Notes: a model not told the origin generated them from the sequence alone. 64,000 nucleotides of DNA from JACRCT01 sp049841135 (GCA_049841135.1 JASGHK010000004.1:2232001-2296000), one strand, 5' to 3'; numbered from the stretch's first letter, positions 17,691 to 28,102 are shown. Made by a program: numbers and translations.

Positions 17691-18931
17691 ATGATCGCCC
17701 CCAAGATCGAAGCCCCGCTCGCCCCGCCGCCCGAGACGAACCCCGACGGGCTGGTCGCGCCGCTGGACACCAAGCGGATGGTCGTCAACCTGGGCCCATC
17801 TCACCCGGCCATGCACGGCACCGTGCGCATGGTGGTCGAGCTCGAGGGCGAGACCATCGCCAAGGCCGTCCCCGAGATCGGCTTCCTGCACCGCGGGTTC
17901 GAGAAGAGCTGCGAGAACTCGACCTGGACGCAGGTGCTGCCCTACGTCGACCGGCTCAACTACGTCTCCTCGCTGCTCAACGACTTCGGCTGGCTGGCGG
18001 CGGTGGAGAAGCTGCTGGGCGTGGAGATCCCCGAGCGCGCCAAGTACATCCGCGTGGTGGCCGGCGAGCTGCACCGCATCTGCGACCACCTGACGCTGGT
18101 GGGCGCGATGGGCATGGAGCTGGGCGCGTTCACCGCGTTCCTGTACGGCATCGAGGCCCGCGAGCTGATCTGGGACCGGATCATGGAGCTGACCGGCGCC
18201 CGGGTGACGACGAGCTTCGGGCGTCCCGGCGGCCTGGAGCGCGACCTGCCGCAGGGCTGGACCGAGAAGGTCCTCAACACGCTCGACAAGGTCGCGGAGC
18301 TTCGCGACGAGATCGACGCGCTGCTGTCGCGCAACCGCATCTTCATCGACCGCACCAAGGGCACCGGCGCCATCACCCGGGAGCAGGCGCTGGACTGGGG
18401 CTTCTCCGGCCCGTGCCTGCGCGCCTGCGGCGTGCCGTACGACGTGCGCAAGGCGCACCCGTACCTGGTCTACGACAAGCTGGAGTTCGACGTCCCCATC
18501 GCCGAGCACGGCGACAACTACGACCGCTACGCCATTCGCATCGAGGAGATGAAGCAGTCGGACCGGATCGTCCGCCAGGCGCTGGCGCAGATGCCGCAGG
18601 GCCCGGTGATCGTCGGCGACTGGCGCATCGCGCTGCCTCCCAAGCCCGAGGTGTACGGGACCATCGAAGGCGTGATGGCGCACTTCAAGCTGTCGATGGA
18701 AGGCATCCAGGTGCCGCCGGGCGAGGCGTACGCGTACACCGAGGGGGCCAACGGCGAGTCGGGTTCTACGTGGTGAGCGACGGCAGCGGCCGGCCCTACA
18801 AGTGCCACGTCCGCTCGCCCGGCTTCACCATCCTCTCGGCGGTGCCGGACATGATCCAGGGAGCGCTCATCGCGGACCTGGTGCCGACCTTCGACTCGGT
18901 CAACATGATCGGCGGAGAGGTCGAGCAGTAA
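17691..18931 (+). CDS. nuoD: NADH-quinone oxidoreductase subunit D, interrupted by an apparent one-base deletion
   Basis: This is the 49-kDa subunit of complex I, which helps form the quinone site. Typical motifs are GPSHPAMHGTVRM, EIGFLHRGFEK and GELHRICDHL. As given, the frame stops at 18776 after TEGANGESGSTW. The family sequence continues GFYVVSDGSGRPYKCHVRSP in the -1 frame and ends at 18931 with NMIGGEVEQ. Adding one base around 18757-18766 restores a 413-residue protein of normal length. All other conserved residues are intact, so an assembly error is more likely than a true pseudogene. Translated separately, the last ~55 residues, including the conserved C-terminus, would be lost. Confidence 0.9.
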
Positions 18932-19007
18932 CTCGCGCTCGTCCATCCCCTGCGAAGCGCCGGTGGCCGCGGTTGGCATTGGGCTGACCCACGACTACCA
19001 TCCGCGT

Positions 19008-19628
19008 ATGCATGCCGTGTTCATGCCCTCGGCTTCGTCCACCGCCGGGGTCGATCAGCGACTCGTCCTCCACGGCGTGCCCTGGTCGGTCTACGAATCG
19101 ATGACCGAGGCTCGCGGCGAGGGCTCGGTCCCTCGGCTCGCCTACTCCGAGGGGGACCTCGAGATCATGTCGCCGTCCGAGGACCACGAGTGGGTCAAGT
19201 CGATGCTTGGCTACCTGCTCCAGGCGTACGCCGAGGAGAGAGGAATCGAGCTCGGTCCGTTTGGCTCGGTGACCCTCAAGGACGAGCGCCGGCGACGCGG
19301 CGCCGAAGGCGACCAGACCTACGTGCTTGGGCCTCGGCCGGAGCGCATCAGGGCGCCCGACCTGGTGATCGAAGTGGTGCTGACCTCGGGCGGCGTCGAC
19401 AAACTGTCCATCTACCGCCGGCTCGGCGTGCGCGAAGTGTGGTTCTGGGAAAAGGGGCGCATCAGCGTCCACGTTCTGGGGGCTCGGGGTTACGTGCGTC
19501 GAACCGTCAGCGCGCTCCTCCCTGACCTGGACCTGCGTCTGGTCGCGAAGCTGGCAACCGCTGACCGGCCGACTCAAGCCGTCAAGGCCCTCCGAGCCTC
19601 GCTGAGGCGCAGGCGCCCAACGAGCTGA
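19008..19628 (+). CDS. Uma2 family (DUF820) putative PD-(D/E)XK nuclease
   Basis: This 206-residue protein belongs to the Uma2 family, predicted restriction-endonuclease-fold nucleases of unknown substrate, common in cyanobacteria and myxobacteria. Active-site-like residues are E52 (LEIMSPSEDHE), D118 (APDLVIEVV), E122 and K132, followed by the family stretch YRRLGVREVWFW. The ATG at 19008 is preferred; a GTG at 18963 would overlap the nuoD end region and adds non-family residues. No partner gene is evident. The protein is isolated between nuoD and a convergent small gene. Confidence 0.82.
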   Translation: MHAVFMPSASSTAGVDQRLVLHGVPWSVYESMTEARGEGSVPRLAYSEGDLEIMSPSEDHEWVKSMLGYLLQAYAEERGIELGPFGSVTLKDERRRRGAEGDQTYVLGPRPERIRAPDLVIEVVLTSGGVDKLSIYRRLGVREVWFWEKGRISVHVLGARGYVRRTVSALLPDLDLRLVAKLATADRPTQAVKALRASLRRRRPTS

Positions 19629-19664
19629 GGTACCGGGCGCTTCAGCCCCCCGTTTCGCAGGCTG

Positions 19665-19985
19665 CTACGTCCTTCTAGGCCGGTCCTTGCGACCCTCGCG
19701 TTCCCGCCTCTTCCGTACTTGTTGCCTCGCGCGCCTTTCCACGGCGTTCACGACGTGCCCTCGCGCGGCGAGCGCGCCACGCACCGCGTCGTAGGCGGTG
19801 CGCCAACGCGGATCCGACTTGAACTGCATGAACGCAGCGTCGATCTCGTTGTCCCTGAGATCCGAGCTTTCCGGCGCCTCTTCGAGTCGCAGCAAACGAT
19901 CGCGCAACCCCAGCAGTTGGCGCGTGGGGAGAGCGTTCAGCGCGGCCGTCTTGACCGGGCGCATCTTTCGTTCGTAGGTCGGCAT
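19665..19985 (-). CDS. Small basic hypothetical protein
   Basis: The 106-residue frame starts at an ATG preceded by a purine-rich GGGGAAGGCGAG stretch. The sequence is mostly helical and ends in a very basic tail (RRARQQVRKRREREGRKD). An acidic/hydrophobic centre (SSDLRDNEIDAAFMQF) argues that it is coding rather than noise. I do not recognise the family. It follows the secretin-associated gene on the same strand after ~80 bp, separated from it by a hairpin. Confidence 0.4.
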   Translation of the reverse strand: MPTYERKMRPVKTAALNALPTRQLLGLRDRLLRLEEAPESSDLRDNEIDAAFMQFKSDPRWRTAYDAVRGALAARGHVVNAVERRARQQVRKRREREGRKDRPRRT

Positions 19986-20049
19986 CGGCTCGCCTTCCCC
20001 ATGGGTTGAAGCGCCCCGGCTCTTCTTGGGACAGACCGAGCACAGTGAA

Positions 20050-20067
20050 AGCCGGCTGAAGCCGGCT
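20050..20067 (-). terminator. Hairpin at the end of the T2SS/T3SS pil_N-like gene
   Basis: AGCCGGCT (20050-20057) and AGCCGGCT (20060-20067) are complementary to each other across a 2-base loop and overlap the stop codon. On the minus strand the stem is followed by TTTCACTG, a short T-run, so it could be a weak intrinsic terminator. Confidence 0.4.
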
Positions 20068-20878
20068 ACTTCTTCCCCGGCTTGCCCTTGATCACCGGAA
20101 TCCCCGCGTCCGGCCCAGCAGGCGCTGCGGGCTGCGGCGTGACGTCCTCGATCACCGGCGCCGGCTCCGCCGGCTGCGCCTTCTTCGGCTCCGGCGCCGC
20201 TTCGAGCGAATCCTCGAACAGCACCGGCCCCACCGAGTTCGCGAAGAGCACCTTCATCAGCTCCAGCCGTTGCGCCTGCGTCGCCTTCCCTTTGAGCACC
20301 GCGGTCACCCCCGAATACGAGACCTGGATCGACTCCAGGCCGGCGGACTTGAGCCCCGCGCGGATGGCGGTCAGCTGGTCCAGGAGCGCCTCCGGCGAGA
20401 ACGACAGCTCCACGCGCCGGGTCGAGTACTCGTCTGCATCGAACAGGTTGCGCAGCGCCGCGCGGCACTCGGGCGAGGAGACCGCGACGGTCACCGAGAC
20501 CTCCTCCGCCGTCCCCTCCTCCTTGAACCCCGGGCAGGCCTTCTTCGCCGCCGCCTTCTGCTCCTCGGTCGCCTTGACCACCGGGGCCTTTCCGTCCGGC
20601 CCGGAGATCCGCAGGCGCACCGCGTCCACGTTCCCGTCGCCGACGAGGAAGAGGAGCGCCCGCCCGGGCTTCACCGCGGTGATGAGCACCTCGTTCGAAG
20701 GCAGGTACTCGCCCGTCGCCACCGACGGGTCGTCCGTGCCGGCGCTCTTGAGCCACGCCTTGACGAACTCCTCCTTGCCCACCTTCAGGTCGAACGGCCG
20801 GATGATGGGCCGCGCCGACGCCGCCGACGGAAGGAGCAGCACCAGCGTGGTGAGGACCGCCGCGATCCGCAGTGTCAT
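20066..20878 (-). CDS. Secreted protein with pilus-assembly/secretin N-terminal-like domain
   Basis: The product is 270 residues with a signal peptide cleaved near SAASA-RPI. Residues ~28-95 (V-x-TGEYLPSNEVLITAVKPG, ALLFLVGDGNVDAVRLRI) resemble the small beta domain found at the N-terminus of type II/III secretin-like and Flp pilus CpaC proteins (T2SS-T3SS pil_N). Residues ~125-205 look like a BON/secretin-N-type alpha-beta domain (QLTAIRAGLKSAGLESIQVS). The tail is a Pro/Ala/Lys-rich linker. There is no secretin barrel. It begins 6 bp after the histone-deacetylase-family gene and is probably co-transcribed. The function is unknown; the domain match is my reading, not a search result. Confidence 0.5.
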   Translation of the reverse strand: MTLRIAAVLTTLVLLLPSAASARPIIRPFDLKVGKEEFVKAWLKSAGTDDPSVATGEYLPSNEVLITAVKPGRALLFLVGDGNVDAVRLRISGPDGKAPVVKATEEQKAAAKKACPGFKEEGTAEEVSVTVAVSSPECRAALRNLFDADEYSTRRVELSFSPEALLDQLTAIRAGLKSAGLESIQVSYSGVTAVLKGKATQAQRLELMKVLFANSVGPVLFEDSLEAAPEPKKAQPAEPAPVIEDVTPQPAAPAGPDAGIPVIKGKPGKK

Positions 20879-20884
20879 GGGTGG

Positions 20885-22744
20885 CTAGGCTCCGTTGCTC
20901 CGACCGAGGGTGGGGCTCACGGTGCCCGAAGCCGGGATGAGTGTGAAGTGCGCCCGCGCGCGCTCGGCCTCGACTATCCGCCGGTCTTCGCGACGGTGCT
21001 TGCCCAGCCAGTACACCATCTCCTCCGACTCCCACGGGTACGGCTGGCCGTTCATGCGGATGCGCCCTTGCGCGAAGGCCAGCGTCACCTCGCGCAGCGA
21101 GGAGCGCTTGAGGTCGCGCACCATCGCCTCGAAGCGTCCCTGCCGCTCGGGGTCGACGTAGCGGAAGTGGTAGCGCGCGGCGTAGGCCATGTGGAACCAC
21201 GCCGGCCGGTAGGCGACGCCCGCCATGCCCAGCTCGCGCGCCAGCCGCGCCAGCATCTCCTCGCTCTCGCGCGCCAGCCCCAGGCCGGGCAGCTCCTGGC
21301 CCGGCAGCTGCGGGCGCCGCTCGCTGAAGGCGGCCTTGGGGTTCCGCAGGGTGAGCCAGTGGATGTAGAGCAGCTCCCCGCCGTGCGCCTTCTTGCGCTC
21401 CAGCACCACCTCGATCAGCAGGTGCCGCACGCCCTCCGACTCGCCGAACAGCCGAAGCCGCTCGCCCGGGCTCGCCTCGTCCACCTCCACCTTGAAGTGC
21501 CCGTACCCGAGCCGCTGCAGGTGGGCGAGGATGCCGCAGTGGTGCAGCGCGAACTCGATGCCCTCGGCGGTGTAGTGGCCCAAGAGCAGGTAGCGCTCCG
21601 AGCCGTGCAGCCGCAGCGAGTCCTCGATGTCCTCGGCGCTGAACGAGAACTCCCCGGAGTGCCTTCGCGGCGTCCCGAAGCTCTGCCAGACCTGCTTGTA
21701 TCGCGCGCGCAGCGGGTCGTAGTTGGCCGGGATGGCCTCGCGGCTCTTGCGCGCGAGCGCCAGCACCGTCCCCGCGGGGATCTTCCAGGCGTCGCGGTGG
21801 TAGCCGCCGCCGGGGATCCACACGCTGGGCACGCCCTCCAGCTTCTCGGCCACCTTGAGGTCGCGCTGCCGGGCGCCGTCGAGCGTCAGGCCCAGCTTGC
21901 CGAAGCGGTCGTTGGCGAGCACGTCGCCGCCGGCGATGACGAACGCCAGCGACGGCTTGGGCGGCATGCGCCCGAGCATCGCCTCCAACGCCTTGAGGTA
22001 GGTCGCGTCGTCGCAGCCTTCGGGCAGCACCGTCTCGTCGGCGTCGAACAGCCCGTCCCACTTCGAGCCGGAGAGCGAGCCGATCCACACCGTGGAGTCG
22101 CCGTGGAAGCACTCGGCGGTGCCGTCCGGCGGGTGCGCGTCGAGGTCGATGATGACCACCTGGCCCCGGAAGCCCTCGCTGCGCAGCGCGGCCACCGCGA
22201 TGGCCAGGTCGTTGACCGGGCACATCCCGGCGGCGCGGTTGGGCGCGGCGTGGTGGAAGCCGCCGAGCAGGTTCACGGCCTGGCCACCCGTCCGCAGCGC
22301 CACCCGCGCCGCGTCGAGCGTCCCGCCCACGGCCAGGCGCACGGTGTTGAGCGTCTCGTCGACCGGAACGTCGGAGGCGTCGACCGCGTAGATCGACGCC
22401 AGGGTCTCGCGCTTGCCCAACGACTCCAGGAACGCCGGCCCGTGGACCCGGGCGAGGTCGGCGTAGATGGCCCGGCGCGGAGCGCGCAGGTCGGTCACGC
22501 CGATGATGCCCCGCTCGAGCAGGTACCAGGCGACGAAGTCCGCGCGCCGCGGCTCGACGCCGACGATGGCCTCGAACGACGCGAACGGCAGCCGGTACGC
22601 CGGGTCGTAGAAGACCGGAATCTCGTTCCGGGTCCGAAGCAGCAGCTTGTCGGCCAGGTCGCCCAGCGCGCGGCGCGGCGAGCGGGTGGAGACGACGTCG
22701 AGCAGCGGCTCGACCATGTCGCGGAGCTGGTCGGTGATGGACAT
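20885..22744 (-). CDS. Histone deacetylase / acetylpolyamine amidohydrolase family protein with long C-terminal extension
   Basis: The product is 619 residues. Residues ~40-340 form an arginase/deacetylase fold: GGFHHA at 161-166 (general-base His pair), DLDAH at 200-204 (Zn ligands Asp and His), AGGD with Asp274 (third Zn ligand) and GGGY at 312-315 (catalytic Tyr). The usual HxGxG after the Zn ligands is altered to PPDGT. It probably removes acetyl groups from a small molecule or protein lysine. The C-terminal ~270 residues are unlike classical deacetylases and I do not recognise them. They contain helices and aromatic patches such as GHYTAEGIEFALHHCG. It lies 16 bp after the vapC-like gene and 6 bp before the pil_N-like gene. 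Confidence 0.8.
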   Translation of the reverse strand: MSITDQLRDMVEPLLDVVSTRSPRRALGDLADKLLLRTRNEIPVFYDPAYRLPFASFEAIVGVEPRRADFVAWYLLERGIIGVTDLRAPRRAIYADLARVHGPAFLESLGKRETLASIYAVDASDVPVDETLNTVRLAVGGTLDAARVALRTGGQAVNLLGGFHHAAPNRAAGMCPVNDLAIAVAALRSEGFRGQVVIIDLDAHPPDGTAECFHGDSTVWIGSLSGSKWDGLFDADETVLPEGCDDATYLKALEAMLGRMPPKPSLAFVIAGGDVLANDRFGKLGLTLDGARQRDLKVAEKLEGVPSVWIPGGGYHRDAWKIPAGTVLALARKSREAIPANYDPLRARYKQVWQSFGTPRRHSGEFSFSAEDIEDSLRLHGSERYLLLGHYTAEGIEFALHHCGILAHLQRLGYGHFKVEVDEASPGERLRLFGESEGVRHLLIEVVLERKKAHGGELLYIHWLTLRNPKAAFSERRPQLPGQELPGLGLARESEEMLARLARELGMAGVAYRPAWFHMAYAARYHFRYVDPERQGRFEAMVRDLKRSSLREVTLAFAQGRIRMNGQPYPWESEEMVYWLGKHRREDRRIVEAERARAHFTLIPASGTVSPTLGRSNGA

Positions 22745-22760
22745 TCCGCGAACTCCCGCC

Positions 22761-23168
22761 TCACTGAAACGGGTTGAGCAGCTGGATCCCGGTGCGGGCC
22801 ACGTCCTGCGTGTTGCGCGTGACCAGCGTCAGCCCCTGGACCTTGGCGGTCGCCGCCATCAGGCCGTCGACGACTGAGAGCGGATTGGGCACGTTGAGCC
22901 GCCCCCACTCCTGGGCGATGTCCGCGGTGATGGGCAGGAGCCGGTCGGCGTAGTCGGACTCCAAGGTCTCGAGCCAGGCGTCGAAGGTCTTGGCCCGCTC
23001 GGGATCCCGGCGGCGCAGGCGCTCGATGCCGATCCGGATCTCGCCCACCGCGAGGACGCTCAGGAACAGCTGCTCGGGGTCGACGCTGGCGAACCACGCC
23101 TTGACCCCCGAGTTGGGGCTCGGCTTGCGCAGCTCGGAGACGACGTTGGTGTCGAGCAGGAAGCTCAC
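22761..23168 (-). CDS. PIN-domain toxin (VapC/FitB type)
   Basis: This 135-residue PIN-domain ribonuclease toxin has acidic active-site residues at D6 (LLDTNVVSE), E43 (VGEIRIGIE), D101 (VVDGLMAATA) and the downstream T118/N119/D122 cluster (VTRNTQDV), all as in the FitB/VapC families. The GTG start overlaps the antitoxin stop by 4 bases (GTGA), typical of coupled toxin-antitoxin genes. RNA target (tRNA, rRNA or mRNA) cannot be inferred. Confidence 0.88.
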   Translation of the reverse strand: MSFLLDTNVVSELRKPSPNSGVKAWFASVDPEQLFLSVLAVGEIRIGIERLRRRDPERAKTFDAWLETLESDYADRLLPITADIAQEWGRLNVPNPLSVVDGLMAATAKVQGLTLVTRNTQDVARTGIQLLNPFQ

Positions 23169-23407
23169 AGCTCGTTCTCCCGAGGCGGCTCGCTCGATCG
23201 CTTCAGGTCCAGCTCGCCGAGGTCTGGCGCGTCCAGCAGGAACTTCTTGAAGTCCGGCCGGCGGGCAAGCAGCCGCTGGTAGTCGTCATAGCCGAGGATG
23301 ACGGCGACTTCCTTACCGTGGCGGGTGACGACCTGCGGGCCTTCCTCGAGCGCGCGGTCAACCACCTCGCTCAAGTGCTGCTTGGCCTTCTGGAGCTGCC
23401 AGCTCAT
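23165..23407 (-). CDS. Phd/YefM-type antitoxin
   Basis: This is an 80-residue antitoxin with the Phd/YefM start: WQLQKAKQHLSEVVDRALEE, then GPQVVTRHGKEVAVIL, the DNA-binding dimer domain. The C-terminal part (KKFLLDAPDLGELDLKRS) would wrap the PIN toxin encoded immediately downstream. An AT-rich palindrome sits just before the start and is a likely autoregulatory operator. Pairing of Phd-type antitoxin with a FitB-like PIN toxin is common. Confidence 0.88.
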   Translation of the reverse strand: MSWQLQKAKQHLSEVVDRALEEGPQVVTRHGKEVAVILGYDDYQRLLARRPDFKKFLLDAPDLGELDLKRSSEPPRENEL

Positions 23408-23420
23408 GCGCCCCGCCGTT

Positions 23421-23456
23421 TCTGGACAGAAATTCTGTCTAGATTTTGCGTCCAGA
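23421..23456 (-). promoter_or_regulatory. Nested palindromes upstream of the antitoxin: likely TA operator
   Basis: GACAGAAATTCTGTC (23425-23439) is a perfect 7+1+7 inverted repeat 17 bp before the antitoxin start. It is flanked by a second pair, TCTGGAC (23421-23427) and GTCCAGA (23450-23456). AT-rich sequence here is rare in this genome. Phd-type antitoxins bind such palindromes to repress their own operon. It also lies after malG, so it could double as a 3' structure. Confidence 0.5.
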
Positions 23457-23501
23457 CATCCCGGGGTGCAATCCCCGCATCCATAACTGGGTGCGCGAAG
23501 G

Positions 23502-24416
23502 TCACCCCTTCACGCCACCCGCCGTCAGCCCTCCGACGATGAACCGCTGCAGCCCCAAGAACAGGGCCACGACCGGGGCGGAGACCAGGACCGCGCCAGC
23601 CGCGAAGTCGCCCCAGCGCACACTCTTGCTGCCGACCGCGCCGTTGACCACCACCGGCAGCGTGTAGTGCAGCTCGCTGTCCATGAACTTGGCCGCGAGG
23701 ATGTACTCGTTCCAGGCGGTCATGAAGCTGAAGAGCGCGGTGATGGCGATGGCCGGCGCGGAGAGCGGCACGACGATGGTCCAGAAGATGCGCGACTGGC
23801 TGGCGCCGTCGATGATCGCGGCCTCCTCCAGCTCCTTGGGGATGGTGTCGAAGTAGCCCTTGAGGTTCCAGACGCTGAACGGCACCGAGGTCGTGGCGTA
23901 GACCAGGATGAGGCCCAGCATCGAGTCCAGCAGGTGCAGGTAGTTCAGGAGCAGGTACAGCGGGATCATCATCATCGTGCCCGGGAACATCTGCGTCGCC
24001 AGGAACGCCAACAGGCCCGCGCGCCGGCCGGGGAACTTGAAGCGGCTGAAGGCGTAGGCCGCGGTCGCCGACAGGAAGATGCCCAAGAGCGCCGAGGACG
24101 AGGCGATGGCGAAGCTGTTCCACAGCTGCCGCCCGAAGAGCCAGCGGCCCTGATCGTCGGTGTGCGTCACCAGCCGCGCGAAGTTGTCGAGCGACGGGTT
24201 CTGGGGGACGGGCGAGAGAGAGAACGCGAAGTCCTGCCCCGGCTCGAGCGCCATCTTCAGCACCCACAGCACCGGCCAGAGCACGGCGATGGTGAAGGCG
24301 ATGAGGAACAGGTGCCGCCCGGCCATCGGCAGCGCCGAGAGGAACGCCGAGGGCTTGGCCGCCGCCGGGGCGGGGGCATTCATAGTCGGTGAGGCGAGCT
24401 CAGGAGTGGTGCTCAT
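23502..24416 (-). CDS. malG: Maltodextrin ABC transporter permease MalG
   Basis: This 304-residue inner-membrane permease has six predicted TM helices. The cytoplasmic EAA loop, which docks the ATPase, reads TIPKELEEAAIIDGASQ (about residues 180-200). The C-terminus ends in FIVGGLTAGGVKG, as in MalG proteins (QRWLVGGLTAGGVKG in Escherichia coli). Its ATG overlaps the malF stop (ATGA). The N-terminus has an unusual Ala/Pro-rich extension of ~25 residues. It pairs with the MalE-MalF fusion and MalK encoded upstream. Confidence 0.92.
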   Translation of the reverse strand: MSTTPELASPTMNAPAPAAAKPSAFLSALPMAGRHLFLIAFTIAVLWPVLWVLKMALEPGQDFAFSLSPVPQNPSLDNFARLVTHTDDQGRWLFGRQLWNSFAIASSSALLGIFLSATAAYAFSRFKFPGRRAGLLAFLATQMFPGTMMMIPLYLLLNYLHLLDSMLGLILVYATTSVPFSVWNLKGYFDTIPKELEEAAIIDGASQSRIFWTIVVPLSAPAIAITALFSFMTAWNEYILAAKFMDSELHYTLPVVVNGAVGSKSVRWGDFAAGAVLVSAPVVALFLGLQRFIVGGLTAGGVKG

Positions 24417-27014
24417 TCGAATGCTCCCTCCGTGGCCTTGGTGATGCGGTTGGTCAGCACGGTGTAGGAGAGGAGGATGACGAAGATGATGGTCGCGTAG
24501 GCCGCCGCGTAGCCGTAACGGTACTGCTCGAAGGCGTAGCGGAAGGCCTGCGTCACCAGGATGTCGGTGGCCCCGTCCGGCGCGCCGCCGGAGACGAGGT
24601 AGATGACGTTGAAGGACAGGTTGAAGGTCCAGATGGCGCCGAGGATGACCGCCGGGATGAGCGCCGGCTTGAGCAGCGGCAGGGTCACGTTGGTGAACTT
24701 CTTCCAGCGCCCCGCGCCGTCCACGTCCGCCGCCTCGTAGAGCTTCCCTGGGGATGGACTGGAGCGCGCCGAGGGCGGTGACCATCATGAACGGGAAGCC
24801 CAGCCAGACGTTGGTGGCGAGGTTGGCGAAGAAGGCCGACACCGGGTGGTCGAACCAGCTGAACGAGCCCAGGTTGAAGACCTTGTTGATGAGGCCGTAC
24901 TCGGCGTTGAACATCGCCTTCCAGATGAGCGCGGTGATGTAGTTCGGGATGGCCCAGGGGACGATGAGCAGCGTGCGGTAGATGTTGCGGAAGCGCAGCT
25001 TGCTGTCCTGCAGCAGCATCGCCAGGCCCAGGCCGATGGAGACGTGCAGGAACACGTTCACGACCGTCCAGAGGACCGTCATCCCGAACGTGTAATAGAA
25101 GCTGTGCGCGTCGCCGGCGCCGCGGGCGAGGATGATGTCCACGAAGTTGGTGAGCCCCACGAACTTCTCGCGCGTGGGCGTCACGTCGTAGAAGGCGAGC
25201 GAGAGGCCGTAGCCGAAGGGCACGAAGACCAAGAGCACCACGCCGGCGATGGCCGGGGCCACGTAGGCGTAGGCGCCCAGGTGCGGGCGGATCTTCTCGC
25301 GGTAGACGAAGCCCGCCACCGCGAGCCCCAGGCAGAGCAGGCCCAGCACGTACTGCCAGGTGCGGTTCTGGGTGACCGGCGCGCCGCCGCGGACCAGGGT
25401 CACCCGGCCGTCGGCGGTCTTGAGGGCGATGGTCACCTCGGTCTTGGCCTGGTTCCAGAGCACCGCCGGCAGCTCGGGCCGGGTCTCCGCCTGGTCGGCG
25501 AGATCGGCGAGCGCCTTGGGGATGGGGCAGCCCATCTGCTCCGGGAAGCCGCGGTGCCGCTCCGGGCACCACTTGCCCAAGAGCGGCTTGAGGGTGGGCT
25601 CGTAATGCAGGACGGCGGTCTCCCAGCGGCTGTCCTTGAGCAGCTCGTTGGGGTGCTCGACCTGCCACTTGGCCTGCTCGAAGACCTTCTCGGCGTCCTT
25701 GGTCACCACTTCGACCGACTCGCCGCGGTCGGAGACGGAGACCGCCTCCTTGACGCGGCGCTGCGCCTCGCCGAGCGAGGCGTCGACGTCGAGCCCCTGC
25801 CCCACCGCCTTGGAGATGGCCGCGTTGAGCGGGGTCCAGACGTGGCGCATCACCGGCGAACTGGGCATCGGCGCCGCCAGCTCGGCCTGGGTCTTGAAGC
25901 CCTGCAGCGCCTGGTTCTTCACCCCGTCCCACGCCGCGCGGTTGCAGACCGGGGTCCCGGCCTTCTCCAGGCGCAGACGGGCGGCGTCGTCGGAGGTCAG
26001 CGCCAGCGCGAACTGCAACGCTTCCTTCTTGTGCGCGCTCTTGGCGGAGAGGATGACCGCCTCGACGCCCAGGTACGGCCGCGCCGGACCGGCGGGGCCG
26101 GAAGGCAGCGGCGAGACGCGCACGTCGATCCCCGGCTTGATGTCGCCCAAGAACCACGGCCCGGCGACGATCATCGCCGCCTTCCGCTCGTTGAAGAGCG
26201 AGCTGACCATCGCCCCAGTCACCTCGCGCGGCAGCAGACCCTGTTCGCGCAGCGACCTGACCCAGGCGAGCGCCTCGGCGTTGCCCTGGACGTTGAGCGC
26301 CGGCTGGCCCTTCTCGTCGAGGATCTTGCCGCCGAAGCCGTGGAAGAAGCCCGCTTCGGTGTAGGCAATCGCCCAGTCCATGACGAAGCCGTACTCACCA
26401 TCCTTCGTCAGGCCCTTGGCCAGCTCCTTGAGCTCATCGAGCGTCTTGGGCGGCTGCGGCACCTTGGCACCGTCGTAGACCAGCGCCAGCGACTTCATGG
26501 CGATGGGCAGGCCGTAGAGCACGCGGCCGCCCTGCGGGACGGTGAGCGCCTGCAGCGCGGACGGCGTGAACCTTCGGACGACCTCGCCGTCGATGGCGTG
26601 CTGGATGGGCTCGGCGAGTCCCTGCGCGGCCCATTCGCCCAGGCGGTCCTGGCCCGGGTAGATGAAGGCGTCGGGGCCCTTGCCCACGCCCATGGCCGAG
26701 GTGAGCTTGTCGGCGAAGGCGTCATAGGGAATGACGAGCGCAGTGACGCGCGTCTCGGGGTGTGCGGCGTTGTAGCCCTTGACGATCGCGTCGAGGGTCT
26801 CGCGCTCGGCGCCCGAGTAGCTGTGCCAGAGCACGAGCTCGGTGGGCGCGGCAGCGGCGGCCGAGGCCGAGACCAGCACGGAGGCCAGCATCGCCACCGC
26901 GGCAGCAATCGAGCAGCCCGCGAAGGCGGGCTTCGCAACGTCAGGCGCGACTTCAGTCGCCGGCAGGCGGCCACCGGCGCCCGTACAGCGCGGTCTTGTG
27001 AAGAGAGCTCTCAT
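24413..27014 (-). CDS. malEF: Fused maltodextrin-binding protein and permease (MalE-MalF), with one-base frameshift
   Basis: One reading frame encodes a signal peptide, a MalE-like solute-binding domain (LVLWHSYSGAERETLD start, residues ~55-470) and then a MalF-type permease from the first TM near residue 555. In most bacteria these are two proteins. The frame is broken near 24743-24746, where the EAA loop IPRELYEAADVDGA changes frame. Removing one base gives 866 residues ending at 24413 with a normal MalF C-terminus. As written, the frame would run on through malG, which is an artefact. The ATG at 27014 follows GGGAGA; a GTG at 27032 overlaps the malK stop. The fusion would tether the binding protein to the periplasmic face of the transporter. 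Confidence 0.85.
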
Positions 27015-27028
27015 GTCGTCGTCTCCCG

Positions 27029-28102
<1,074 letters not shown>

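Noticed and set aside
19665..22223. A single 852-residue protein covering the HDAC region in another frame
   Set aside because: Most of it is a shadow of the deacetylase and pil_N-like genes; only the last 106 residues (19665-19985) look coding.
24413..24724. A separate small membrane protein at the end of malF
   Set aside because: It is the MalF C-terminus (EAA loop and last TMs) displaced by a one-base frameshift, not an independent gene.
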